64,000 nucleotides of DNA, taken from Sulfurovum sp. Its GTDB lineage: Bacteria > Campylobacterota > Campylobacteria > Campylobacterales > Sulfurovaceae. A program made the translations under genes and the position numbers. The notes beneath the pieces were generated by a model that was not told the DNA's origin, did no database searches, and worked only from the letters and a program-made list of their open reading frames with translations. The number at the start of each line of letters is the position of its first letter. The stretch's first letter is position 1. Of this stretch, positions 1 to 9,578 are shown piece after piece. The stretch is from NCBI GenBank assembly GCA_027068435.1, contig JAMOTA010000054.1, positions 16,335 to 80,334 on the forward strand, read 5' to 3'.

Positions 1-1461
1 ACCCCAAGCTTTCCTACGGGATGGCTACAAGCAGGACTTATAGCCCCTGACATACTCTCACGATTTCCTTATGAAGAACACCCATATAATATAGCGTTAG
101 TTCTAGTTATGGCAGAGCAACTTGACATAGATGAAGAAGAAGCCCTTAAAGCGATGGCAGACAATATCGTACCTGACTTAGGTGTACTCAAAGCCTATCC
201 ACCTGCACAAGTAGGTAGTAAAAGATTGCACTTTATTAACGGTATGAGTGCCAATGAACGCTTTGGAGCCTTAGGAAACTGGAAACGAATGGGACTCTAT
301 GAACGAGATGATGAAGCGTACCCTGATAGCTTTCTCACAACTGTGATAAACAACCGAGCAGACAGAGTCTCAAGGTCACGTGTTTTTGCCTCTATGATAG
401 TAGAAGATATTATCGCTGATTGTCATATCTTGATAGGCTCAAACCTTTCAGGTTTTTTTAACTACTTAGATGAGACGTGGCAAACCTATCAACTCACCCT
501 CTCTCTAACTGATGATAAAACAAAAAGTGTGGAAGAGAAGGTTATGGCGTATGCTAAAAAGTTTCGCCTTATAAGAAGTAGTTCACAGTTGAAAAAAAGA
601 CTTGAAGTGATGTTAAATGCTTCTACTCTTGAAGAGGCTTCTCAAGATGAAATATTGGAAAATTATCAAAATCTCTCACTCCTAGAAACACTACTAAGCA
701 ACGAAGCAGAGATTTGGAAATTTTATCAAGAAGCACAAAAACAGTACACAGAGCTAGAAGCATTTAAAACCAAAGTCAATACCCTACAAGATAACAATGC
801 TATCAATCAACTCTTTAGAGATACCCTCTGGATATGGCTAAAAGCTCGTGTTAAACCACTATATAACTACCACGCAACAGGTAATGAAGTGGTACAGACT
901 ATTGCAGACCATACCCCTGTAGGGATGTTAAATACTATTATAGGTATGCAAAATATCAAAGGTACGGGACTAGACTTTGCATATCGTTGGGTCGCTTGGG
1001 ACAGTTGCTATCAAGCTTGTCTAGCCATTAAAAGTAGTGAGAGTGAAAAGGTACGTGAAGGGGTTGAGACTTTAGCTGCTTTTGGTGATCATGGTCCTTT
1101 AACTTATATTCTTACTCAAGAGAGCATTGAGATAGCAAAACAAGCTATCGCCACCCAAACAGACTACTACCAAGCCCAAATACAACTCATAGAAACTACC
1201 CTTAAAGAAGCACAAGAGAAGTTTCAAGAGATAAAAGTATCTTCTCAGAATAGTACCTCTACCGTATCATGGTTAGATAAACTTTTAGGTATCATAGAAT
1301 CATTCTTAGATGCTGGTGACGCAGTTAAAAGACGCAAAAGAGCCAACCTCATCTACAAAGATCTTATTAACCATCACATTAGCCATAAAAAAGCTGCCAT
1401 GGAACTCCAAGCCATTACCAAACGCCAAAAAGGTGGATGGTTTGTGCAGAAGTTTAAGTAA
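1..1461 (+). CDS. Partial CDS, C-terminal part of a CapB/PgsB-like (poly-gamma-glutamate synthase, Mur-ligase-like) protein with a long helical C-terminal extension
   Basis: Frame is open from base 1 (TPSFPTGWLQAGLIAPDILSRFPYEEHPYNIALVLVMAEQL...). 'MADNIVPDLGVLKAY', 'FINGMSANERFGALGNWKRMGL' and 'NNRADRVSRSRVF' resemble PgsB/CapB C-terminal motifs. The ATP-binding part would lie upstream of the window. Confidence 0.55.
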   Translation, partial: TPSFPTGWLQAGLIAPDILSRFPYEEHPYNIALVLVMAEQLDIDEEEALKAMADNIVPDLGVLKAYPPAQVGSKRLHFINGMSANERFGALGNWKRMGLYERDDEAYPDSFLTTVINNRADRVSRSRVFASMIVEDIIADCHILIGSNLSGFFNYLDETWQTYQLTLSLTDDKTKSVEEKVMAYAKKFRLIRSSSQLKKRLEVMLNASTLEEASQDEILENYQNLSLLETLLSNEAEIWKFYQEAQKQYTELEAFKTKVNTLQDNNAINQLFRDTLWIWLKARVKPLYNYHATGNEVVQTIADHTPVGMLNTIIGMQNIKGTGLDFAYRWVAWDSCYQACLAIKSSESEKVREGVETLAAFGDHGPLTYILTQESIEIAKQAIATQTDYYQAQIQLIETTLKEAQEKFQEIKVSSQNSTSTVSWLDKLLGIIESFLDAGDAVKRRKRANLIYKDLINHHISHKKAAMELQAITKRQKGGWFVQKFK

Positions 1462-1462
1462 T

Positions 1463-3781
1463 CTACATTGACGGTCTGTAACGTTTAAACTCTAGTTTTA
1501 AACGATATGTTCCTTTAGCACCCTCTAGCTTAATAAACTCTCGTGCATGTGGAGTAGAGAGTTGGATAGGTTCACGTGTACTCAGATTCTCTTCCCAGTT
1601 AATAATAGCCAAATCATCCACATAAAGATGGGCTTTTTTTGTATGGGTATCTTTCATACGGATGTAAAACTTTAAAGCTCTTGCGTTTTCAGCTAAATAG
1701 ACAAGTATCTCATCAGACAAAACTTCATCTTTTGGCATAGGGATAGGGTACTCTATAGCTCTCCAGTCAAATGTACCACCTTGAGAGCTATGTAGAAGTG
1801 TACTTCCAAAAGTGAGATCACCAATACTTGCATGATAAGTTGACCCTATAGTAAATGGACGACTATCTTTACCTTTAAAGTAGCCATAAAATGATAAACT
1901 TTTATTAGGTTTATTACCTGCATCTCCTATCGTTCTAATACGCTTACCAAAGTATAATAAAGCACTATCTACCTGAGAAGCATCTCTCATGATGTGTGCA
2001 GAGACTTTACCTCGATGAGATACTCTACTAGAGGCTACAGCATCACTAAAATTCCAAATACTATTTTCATAATGTTGGGTATCTACATCATTATCCTCAA
2101 AAGAACCAAACCATAAGAGATCACGTCCCATACTAACGGTAAGCTCTTCATTCTCACTAGAGATACTAGATAGAGAGTATTCAGAATTTACTTCCCCTCG
2201 TAAATCAATAACCACATACCCCTTATCTGAAATCGTAACCTCTTTAGTGATAAACGTCTTCTCTATGGTATAGTTATTATCTAATGCCATATACTCTTGA
2301 TAATGATAAGGAAAAACCATTAAATCACTCTCTAACTCTGTCTCTAGTAGTTGTGAACCATTACGAGATGCTTCTGAGATATGACGGATAAAACGATTGG
2401 CTAAATCACCCGTAAGAAGTTTTGGTATATACTCTTTTATATAGATAGGATAACCTACTGCTTTTGTAGTATCTGTACCATTCGTATCACAAACAAGTAT
2501 ATGAGAAAGCAGTGTATCAAGTCTATCTTGGTCAAAGATAAAATTACCCATTCCATACGCCATAAAAACACCATCTTTTTTCCCATATCCTTGAGCAGTA
2601 TGTGGGTGATGTGAAACTACCAAAGAAGCGTTACTATCAATAGCACTTTTCATTAAGCCTAAAGAGACAGAATTAGGTGCATAGGTGTACTCTATACCTC
2701 CATGAAATTGATAGACTGTAAAATAATTTAAAGTGTGTTCTTGATTTAAAACAGTTGCTATTTTTTCTTCATCATGTGCATTGGCCGCACCACCTTGCGT
2801 AGCAAAAGGATCATCGCTTTGACTGTCGTGTTCATGGGCTACATAAAGAACTTCATGTTTCTTCCCACGTATAGATGTTGCACCTACAAAAGAGAAAGGC
2901 ATCTCTTTAATCGTTGTACGGTATGGCATAAAAGCCTCTTCTACATTTACACCTGCACCACTGTGTGCTATAGCGTTTTCATCTAGTGCATGAAGGGTAT
3001 CTATAAGTCCTATACTATTATAATCATATACATGATTATTTCCTAAAGTAACAAAATTAACATTCAAATCTTTAAGTAGTGGTAAAGAGAGATCGTTACT
3101 ATAGTAGGCAAAATCTTTAGTTGGATGGATATCATCAAGTGTACTTTGACTTCTTGTAGCAATAGATTCAAAATTAACAGTGGGGAAATCAACACTATGA
3201 AACAGTGGTCGTACAGGGTCAATCACCTCTTGACCACTCCCCACTAGATTAGAGACTTTTAGCGTAGCACCAGATACATCATTCTCTATAAACTTAATTG
3301 TTCTGTCTGGACTAGAAGGATCCATAAAACGTCTTGCAAATGATAAATCACCAGTAAATAATAAACGAACATTTTCATCAGTTTTAGGCTTCAGTATAAA
3401 ACTATCTTGCTGATTATCATCTACTGCATAGGTATATATCCCATCATAGTAGCCCTCTTTTTTTAAAATAATCATATCATTTGTCGCATCTATAGAAGAG
3501 AAATAAAATGCCCCATTGTCTTGAGTATAGACTTTAGTATCATGATACCTAAGCCTTACTTCTACTCCTGACAATGCAGAACCATCACTAGTGGATACAG
3601 TACCTGAGAAGCTCACTTTATTAATAACTATATCACTTTGTGTTTTTACATCTCCTCCATACTCTTCAGTACAAGCAGTCAATAAAAAAATAGAGATAAT
3701 AATATAAATAGATAAAGATTTTTTTAAATGTAAATAAAACATAGCACTTCCTAAATAAAATATAATTGGAACAATAAACAC
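1463..3781 (-). CDS. CapA/PgsA-family metallophosphatase-like lipoprotein with N-terminal carboxypeptidase-regulatory-like domain
   Basis: Lipobox-like 'LLTACTE', CarboxypepD-reg-like 'SGTVSTSDGSALSGVEVRLRY', CapA motifs 'RLLFTGDLSFARR', 'NFVTLGNNHVYDY', 'VVSHHPHTAQGY', 'MAYGMGNFIFDQ'. Confidence 0.8.
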   Translation of the reverse strand: MFIVPIIFYLGSAMFYLHLKKSLSIYIIISIFLLTACTEEYGGDVKTQSDIVINKVSFSGTVSTSDGSALSGVEVRLRYHDTKVYTQDNGAFYFSSIDATNDMIILKKEGYYDGIYTYAVDDNQQDSFILKPKTDENVRLLFTGDLSFARRFMDPSSPDRTIKFIENDVSGATLKVSNLVGSGQEVIDPVRPLFHSVDFPTVNFESIATRSQSTLDDIHPTKDFAYYSNDLSLPLLKDLNVNFVTLGNNHVYDYNSIGLIDTLHALDENAIAHSGAGVNVEEAFMPYRTTIKEMPFSFVGATSIRGKKHEVLYVAHEHDSQSDDPFATQGGAANAHDEEKIATVLNQEHTLNYFTVYQFHGGIEYTYAPNSVSLGLMKSAIDSNASLVVSHHPHTAQGYGKKDGVFMAYGMGNFIFDQDRLDTLLSHILVCDTNGTDTTKAVGYPIYIKEYIPKLLTGDLANRFIRHISEASRNGSQLLETELESDLMVFPYHYQEYMALDNNYTIEKTFITKEVTISDKGYVVIDLRGEVNSEYSLSSISSENEELTVSMGRDLLWFGSFEDNDVDTQHYENSIWNFSDAVASSRVSHRGKVSAHIMRDASQVDSALLYFGKRIRTIGDAGNKPNKSLSFYGYFKGKDSRPFTIGSTYHASIGDLTFGSTLLHSSQGGTFDWRAIEYPIPMPKDEVLSDEILVYLAENARALKFYIRMKDTHTKKAHLYVDDLAIINWEENLSTREPIQLSTPHAREFIKLEGAKGTYRLKLEFKRYRPSM

Positions 3782-3892
3782 TACGCATTATAATATAATT
3801 TCTTTATATTTAGAAAAGCATAATAATGTTAGTATATTGTCTATATTATTGACAATAATTATAGGAAAACCACACAAAAAGGAGACTATACA

Positions 3893-5137
3893 ATGTCTAT
3901 AACAAAAAGCAAGTTAATCAACTTAACTGCCATCATTGGGATTTTTTCAGGTTCATTACTTTTCGCCGATGTACCCCCAGCAGAAAAAGAGGCTCTAGTT
4001 GCACTATACCAAACAAGCAATGGTGACAATTGGAAAAAGAACACACACTGGATGAAAGGTGACCCATGTACAGATAAATGGTATGGTATTAGTTGTAATA
4101 GCGATAATACAGCTATTACAAAAATCAAACTTCATAGCAATAAGCTTACAGGTAGTATAGCTAATGAGCTAGGTGATCTTGAAGAGCTTCGTTACCTTTC
4201 ATTAGGAAATAATAAGCTAACAGGTAAGCTACCACAATCTCTAGCACAGCTGTCAAACTTAACAGATTTACGTTTATACAAAAATAAAATTTCAGGTCAT
4301 ATTCCAGAGAACCTTTCTGAACTTTCTAAACTTACAACACTTAATTTAAGTAAAAATAAATTAACAGGTCATATTCCAGCTTCTTTTGGATTATTATCTA
4401 ATTTGAAATACCTTTCATTAGGTGACAATAATCTTAAAGGTATTATCCCTCCTCAATTAGGAGAACTTTATAACCTTACAGAGTTAAAACTCTATAAAAA
4501 CTGTTTTTATGGTGTGATACCTAGAAGTTTAGGAAACCTTTTCAATCTTAAAACACTTAATTTAAGTAAAAATATATTGACAGGTCATATTCCAGCTTCA
4601 TTAGGTGAGCTTACAAACCTTACTTACCTTACACTTGGTGGTAATAAATTAGTAGGTCATATACCTAAAACATTAGGTAACCTTAGCAAACTTACAAACT
4701 TAAGACTCTACTCTAACAAATTGACAGGTAAAATTCCAAGAACATTAGGTGAGCTTACAAAATTAAAAACTTTACACTTATTCAATAACTCTTTAGTAGG
4801 AAGAATACCTAGTACACTAGGAAATTTAACTTTATTAGAGAGTCTTAAACTAGGGAAAAACCATCTTAGTGGAAAAATACCTAAAAGTATTACAGAGTTG
4901 ATGAAACTTAAAGAGTTTTATGTAGAGAGAAATAAAATGATAGGTGCTATTCCTACTAATATGAAAGATATGTCTGAATTAAAATGTGTTAGACTTTATA
5001 AGAACTTTTTATATGCTAAAGATGATGAACTTAAAAAGTTTTTAAGTTCAAAGTCTAAATGTATTACTAATGTTTATTATCAACCAAAATGTAAAGATCA
5101 TTTATGTCATGAGCCTAATGTAGTTATGCATTTCTAA
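3893..5137 (+). CDS. Secreted leucine-rich-repeat protein of plant receptor-like type
   Basis: Signal-peptide-like N-terminus, LRRNT-like 'ALVALYQTSNGDNWKKNTHWMKGDPCTDKWYGISCN', then about 12 24-aa repeats of LxxLxLxxNxLTGxIPxxLGxLxN. Confidence 0.85.
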   Translation: MSITKSKLINLTAIIGIFSGSLLFADVPPAEKEALVALYQTSNGDNWKKNTHWMKGDPCTDKWYGISCNSDNTAITKIKLHSNKLTGSIANELGDLEELRYLSLGNNKLTGKLPQSLAQLSNLTDLRLYKNKISGHIPENLSELSKLTTLNLSKNKLTGHIPASFGLLSNLKYLSLGDNNLKGIIPPQLGELYNLTELKLYKNCFYGVIPRSLGNLFNLKTLNLSKNILTGHIPASLGELTNLTYLTLGGNKLVGHIPKTLGNLSKLTNLRLYSNKLTGKIPRTLGELTKLKTLHLFNNSLVGRIPSTLGNLTLLESLKLGKNHLSGKIPKSITELMKLKEFYVERNKMIGAIPTNMKDMSELKCVRLYKNFLYAKDDELKKFLSSKSKCITNVYYQPKCKDHLCHEPNVVMHF

Positions 5138-5141
5138 AAAG

Positions 5142-5171
5142 ATACAATAGCGTATAAAATCGCTATTGTAT
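5142..5171. terminator. Bidirectional terminator-like hairpin between convergent genes
   Basis: ATACAATAGCG-tataaaat-CGCTATTGTAT, perfect 11-bp stem in a convergent intergenic gap. Confidence 0.7.
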
Positions 5172-5190
5172 AAACTATCTTTCAATACTG

Positions 5191-6363
5191 CTAATACAAT
5201 CTTTCAATCATTCTTTTCATTGTTCTTTGTGCCTTTTTAAGCATCTGTACACTTGCTGTAGAAAGTCTACCCTCTTCTGACATAGAGATAGAGGTGAAAT
5301 TTTGTAGAGAATTGATAAGATTTTTTGTCTCTTTCATCTCCTCTTTTGACTTTTCATGATAGTCTGAAAAATCCTCTTTTTCTTCTTCAAGATATAAAAT
5401 ACGTTGAAGTTTTCCTTTTTGCTCATTTAATATTACTTGGTAAGTATTAAGTGTTTTAATCGCATCTGTGATGTGTAAATCTACTCTATCCATTTCACTT
5501 TTACAGTCACTTTTATGTGCTGTATATGCTTCTGCATCTTCTAGTTGCTGTGTAGCAAAGTTAAGATTTTTAGTAGCTTTTGTACTCACACGAATAGCAT
5601 AAATAATACAAAAGACAAGAATCGTAACAAAAAGTACCAGTGCTAAACCAAAAAGAGGGTCACCATTCATACCGATAAGTTTACCATACCAAGAGAATAC
5701 AGGTTCAAGTGACTGCTGAGTAGGAACGGTTGTCGTATCAATAGTAATTCCAAGTTTTTGAATTGCAACATATACCATACCAACAAAAACACCAACAGCT
5801 AAAATAAGTGCCATAAGAAAACCTGTAAATTTACCACTAGAGACATCTTGTACAATTACGGGTTCTACTTCTTCTTTGACTTCAAAAACTACTTCATCTA
5901 CAATTACTTTTTCGTCAGAACCATCTTCATAACCGAGTGTAGTAAGTAACACTTCACACTCCTTTAATCCCCCTTCGTTTAAAGCCTCTTTAGCTTCATC
6001 ATACTCTTCTAAATCTTTTGCAAGTAAAAGCTGACACTCTTCCATCTGCATATCTGCATTATTTACTATTACCTTAGCTTCTTCAACTAATACTGCAGCC
6101 ATTTCACTATTTTTTAGTTCCCTAGTAGATAACTCTTCTTCAGTTTCAACTTCTTCAGCTTTTTGTTCATCATCTACTTTAGACTCTACATCTTTAGAAA
6201 CTTCATCTGTAGTCTCATTTTCTATTTGAGCCTCTTCTTTAACTGCTTTTTCTATTAACTCTTTTTCTACTAACGCTTTTTCAGAGTTCTCTTCTGCTAC
6301 TTCTGTCTCTAGTAATTCATCTTTTTTCTCAAGATTTTCTACTACCTTGCTCTCTTCTTTCAT
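5191..6363 (-). CDS. Hypothetical membrane protein with acidic Glu/Lys-rich N-terminus, two TM segments and coiled coil
   Basis: Long ORF; TM-like 'FTGFLMALILAVGVFVGMVYVAI' and 'LFGLALVLFVTILVFCIIYAI'; coiled-coil C-terminus. Confidence 0.6.
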   Translation of the reverse strand: MKEESKVVENLEKKDELLETEVAEENSEKALVEKELIEKAVKEEAQIENETTDEVSKDVESKVDDEQKAEEVETEEELSTRELKNSEMAAVLVEEAKVIVNNADMQMEECQLLLAKDLEEYDEAKEALNEGGLKECEVLLTTLGYEDGSDEKVIVDEVVFEVKEEVEPVIVQDVSSGKFTGFLMALILAVGVFVGMVYVAIQKLGITIDTTTVPTQQSLEPVFSWYGKLIGMNGDPLFGLALVLFVTILVFCIIYAIRVSTKATKNLNFATQQLEDAEAYTAHKSDCKSEMDRVDLHITDAIKTLNTYQVILNEQKGKLQRILYLEEEKEDFSDYHEKSKEEMKETKNLINSLQNFTSISMSEEGRLSTASVQMLKKAQRTMKRMIERLY

Positions 6364-6508
6364 TTTATCTATCCTTTCTTAATTAGTAATTTATATGATA
6401 TTCTAATTTATATTTTACCTAAATTATTACTTATACTATTAATATATATCAATATTTTACAACACTTAGATATAATCTGCTTAAAATTTACATATTTATA
6501 GGAACATC

Positions 6509-7564
6509 ATGGGTATTATAGTTGCACTCTTAGTCTTGTCGGTACTTATCTTCTTTCATGAGTTAGGTCATTTTTCAGCTGCTCGTTTTTTTGGAGTACA
6601 AGTTGATGTCTTCAGTATAGGGTTTGGAAAGCGTTTATGGACAAAAAAAATAGGGAAAACAGAATGGAGCCTTTCTGTTATCCCTCTTGGTGGTTATGTT
6701 AAAATGAAGGGTCAAGATGACACAGACCCCACAAAGATAAGTTATGACGATGACAGCTACAACAGTAAAAAACCTTGGCAACGTATTGTTATACTTCTTG
6801 CAGGTCCTTTTGCTAACTTCTTAATGGCATTTTTTCTCTACTTAGCTATCTCTTACATGGGTGTACCTAAACTACTTGCCTTTGTGGGTAGTGTAGGTGA
6901 AGATACTCCTGCATTTAAAGCTGGACTACAAAAAGAAGATAAGATAGTTCAAATAAATGGTGTAAACATTCTTTATTGGGAAAACTTAGGAGAAGAGATT
7001 GCAAAGAGTAGAAGTAATCTAAGTATTTTAGTAGAGAGAGATAAAAAACTACTAACACTACAACTTCAACCAAAAGTAATAGAAGACGAAAATGTTTTTG
7101 GTGAAAAGATTACACGTCGCATCATAGGTGTAAGTCCTATGGCTGGAAAAACGACTACTGTTTACTATGGTTTTACTGATGGATTCACTTATGCATGGAA
7201 TGAGACAAAAAAAGCCAGTCTGCTCATCTTTCAAAGTCTACAAAAACTCATTACAGGAGTAGTCAGTACAGACAAGCTTGGTGGCATTATCACTATTGTA
7301 GATGTAACAGCACAAGCTAGTTCAGCAGGCATACTCTCACTCTTTTTCTTTACCGCACTCATCTCCGTAAACTTAGGGGTACTAAATCTTATGCCTATAC
7401 CTGCACTTGATGGTGGGCATATCATGTTTAATCTTTATGAGATAATTAGTGGAAAAGCACCTAGTGAGAGTGTCATGTATTACATTACATTGGTGGGTTG
7501 GGGAATGCTCCTCTCACTCATGCTTTTAGGATTATATAACGATATAAATAGACTTTGGGGATAA
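6509..7564 (+). CDS. rseP: Site-2 RIP metalloprotease RseP
   Basis: HELGH motif, PDZ domain region, C-terminal 'NLGVLNLMPIPALDGGH'. Confidence 0.93.
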   Translation: MGIIVALLVLSVLIFFHELGHFSAARFFGVQVDVFSIGFGKRLWTKKIGKTEWSLSVIPLGGYVKMKGQDDTDPTKISYDDDSYNSKKPWQRIVILLAGPFANFLMAFFLYLAISYMGVPKLLAFVGSVGEDTPAFKAGLQKEDKIVQINGVNILYWENLGEEIAKSRSNLSILVERDKKLLTLQLQPKVIEDENVFGEKITRRIIGVSPMAGKTTTVYYGFTDGFTYAWNETKKASLLIFQSLQKLITGVVSTDKLGGIITIVDVTAQASSAGILSLFFFTALISVNLGVLNLMPIPALDGGHIMFNLYEIISGKAPSESVMYYITLVGWGMLLSLMLLGLYNDINRLWG

Positions 7565-7574
7565 AGGAGAAAAG

Positions 7575-8258
7575 ATGATATTAGATAAAGAAGTATTAAG
7601 AGCAAATTTAGATAAAGTAATTTGGAACATTGAAGAGGCACGTGTTGGGTTAAGTGAACACCACATCGTACAACTTGTAGCAGTAGGTAAATACACAGCC
7701 ATAGAGAACATAAGTACACTCTACTCTTTAGGACAAAGAGCCTTTGGAGAGAACCAAGTACAACAACTCAAAGAGCGTTCAGCTCTCTTAGAAGAGTTAC
7801 CTCTACAGTGGCAAATGATAGGCACACTTCAAAAAAATAAAATCAATAATCTTATTGATCTGAGACCCTCTCTTGTTCAATCTATTGACAGCCTAGAATT
7901 AGCCAAAGAGTTCAATAAAAAACTCCATACTAAAGAGCATACTATGAACTGTCTTCTACAGCTAAATGCTGCAAACGAAGAGAGTAAGTCAGGTGTAAGT
8001 AGTGAAGAGGCTTTTGACATATACCAAGAGATAAAAGAGAGTTGCCCTAACATTAACCTTAAAGGTCTTATGACAATAGGTGCTCACAGTGAAGATAAAA
8101 AACTTATACAACAAAGTTTTGAGACCACACACAGCATCTATGAAAAACTTGAAAAAGATGGTGCAACTATCTGTTCTATGGGTATGAGTGGTGACTATGC
8201 ACTGGCTATCAAATGTGGTTCAAACCTTGTAAGAGTAGGTTCTGCTATTTTTAAGTAA
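7575..8258 (+). CDS. YggS-family PLP-binding protein (PLPBP)
   Basis: 'LVAVGKYTAIENI', 'FGENQVQQL', 'WQMIGTLQKNKI', 'GLMTIGAH', 'SMGMSGDYALAI...VRVGSAIF'. Confidence 0.92.
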   Translation: MILDKEVLRANLDKVIWNIEEARVGLSEHHIVQLVAVGKYTAIENISTLYSLGQRAFGENQVQQLKERSALLEELPLQWQMIGTLQKNKINNLIDLRPSLVQSIDSLELAKEFNKKLHTKEHTMNCLLQLNAANEESKSGVSSEEAFDIYQEIKESCPNINLKGLMTIGAHSEDKKLIQQSFETTHSIYEKLEKDGATICSMGMSGDYALAIKCGSNLVRVGSAIFK

Positions 8259-8286
8259 CACAAAAAGAAAGATAAAAGAGGTTTTT

Positions 8287-9522
8287 ATGAAAAAAGAGAT
8301 ACTTTGCTTATGTCTGTTAGCTACGCTAATGGTAGGGTGTGGAGGTGGAGAAAAAGCCAAAGAGCCTATTGCAAAACCTGAAGAGAGTATTATTCCAGAG
8401 ATAAAAAAATCTTTTGATTTAAACGCTGCATGGCCACTATGTGGACGCATCACAGATAACAAACCTAATCAGTGGATTGAGACAGATGGTTGTCCTGAAG
8501 AGAGATGGGGAGAAGATTTTACAGATGAGCCATTCTCCTCAACGTATGGTCCAAGAAAAAAAGCATCTTCTGCGTTTAGATACGACTTTCATAGAGGGCT
8601 AGATATCCCTACTCCAAAAGATACACCACTTTTTGCTATTAGTGATGGTACGATTATGATTGCTGGAGAGAGTAGTGTATATAGTAATAAATTGATACAA
8701 ATCAGACATTACAAAAATGGTGAAAACAGCTGCGAGAAAGGCTGCTACTATAGTAACTATATGCATCTATCTAAATGGGTAGTTTCTGAGGGTGACGTTG
8801 TAAAAAAGGGTGAGCTTATAGGCTACTCAGGAGAGAGTGTAAATGGTTCGGAGCATTTACATTTTGAAATCAGAAATACTTTAAATGACGAGAGTGCTTG
8901 GACAAGAGACCTAATACACCCACTCATTGTTTTACCATACCATGACAAAAGTGCAGAGAATATACATCTGTCACTTGAAGTAAACACAGAAAATCTCATG
9001 CACCCTCTCATAAAAGTAAAAGTAGTCATGCCAAATACACAAGAGCTAGATTTAAATAAAATAGAAGTAAATATCTATAAAAAAGAGCATAACACTCTAA
9101 CGCTTGTTGAGCAAGAGATATATAGTGGTGCAAAAACACCAGAGAATGAACCCTATGAGGTAAACCCTTCATCGTACGACATGATGAAACTCAATAGACA
9201 ATATAGCTACAAAGATAGTTACACTTACCCATGGGAATCTTTTATGAGTGGTGGAGAGTACGAAAGTCCATACGCATTGGAACTACCTGCCACTTATGAT
9301 GATACTGTACATTTAGATAAAGCAACTGCTGAAGATAAGACTATTGGAGAGTTTAATGGATGCATAATAGACCCTAGTAGATTTAGTACTGCGTCAGATA
9401 ACTATGAGTTAACCCTTACCTTTACAGAGTTAAAAGGCATAGAGTCAGGCGAAATGTGTGTAAAAGCAATAGCCTATGATATACTGGGCAATAAAACAAG
9501 TACCGTAAGCGACAACTGCTAA
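8287..9522 (+). CDS. M23-family peptidase lipoprotein
   Basis: Lipobox 'LLATLMVGCGG'; M23 motifs 'HRGLDIPTPKDTPLFAISDGTI' and 'HLHFEIRN'. Confidence 0.85.
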   Translation: MKKEILCLCLLATLMVGCGGGEKAKEPIAKPEESIIPEIKKSFDLNAAWPLCGRITDNKPNQWIETDGCPEERWGEDFTDEPFSSTYGPRKKASSAFRYDFHRGLDIPTPKDTPLFAISDGTIMIAGESSVYSNKLIQIRHYKNGENSCEKGCYYSNYMHLSKWVVSEGDVVKKGELIGYSGESVNGSEHLHFEIRNTLNDESAWTRDLIHPLIVLPYHDKSAENIHLSLEVNTENLMHPLIKVKVVMPNTQELDLNKIEVNIYKKEHNTLTLVEQEIYSGAKTPENEPYEVNPSSYDMMKLNRQYSYKDSYTYPWESFMSGGEYESPYALELPATYDDTVHLDKATAEDKTIGEFNGCIIDPSRFSTASDNYELTLTFTELKGIESGEMCVKAIAYDILGNKTSTVSDNC

Positions 9523-9529
9523 GAGTTAC

Positions 9530-9563
9530 AAACATGGGGCTAAACAGATTTAGCCCTATGTTT
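9530..9563. terminator. Bidirectional terminator-like hairpin between convergent genes
   Basis: AAACATGGGGCTAAA-caga-TTTAGCCCTATGTTT; 15-bp stem with one G-U pair. Confidence 0.75.
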
Positions 9564-9578
9564 AAAGATCTTTAAACG

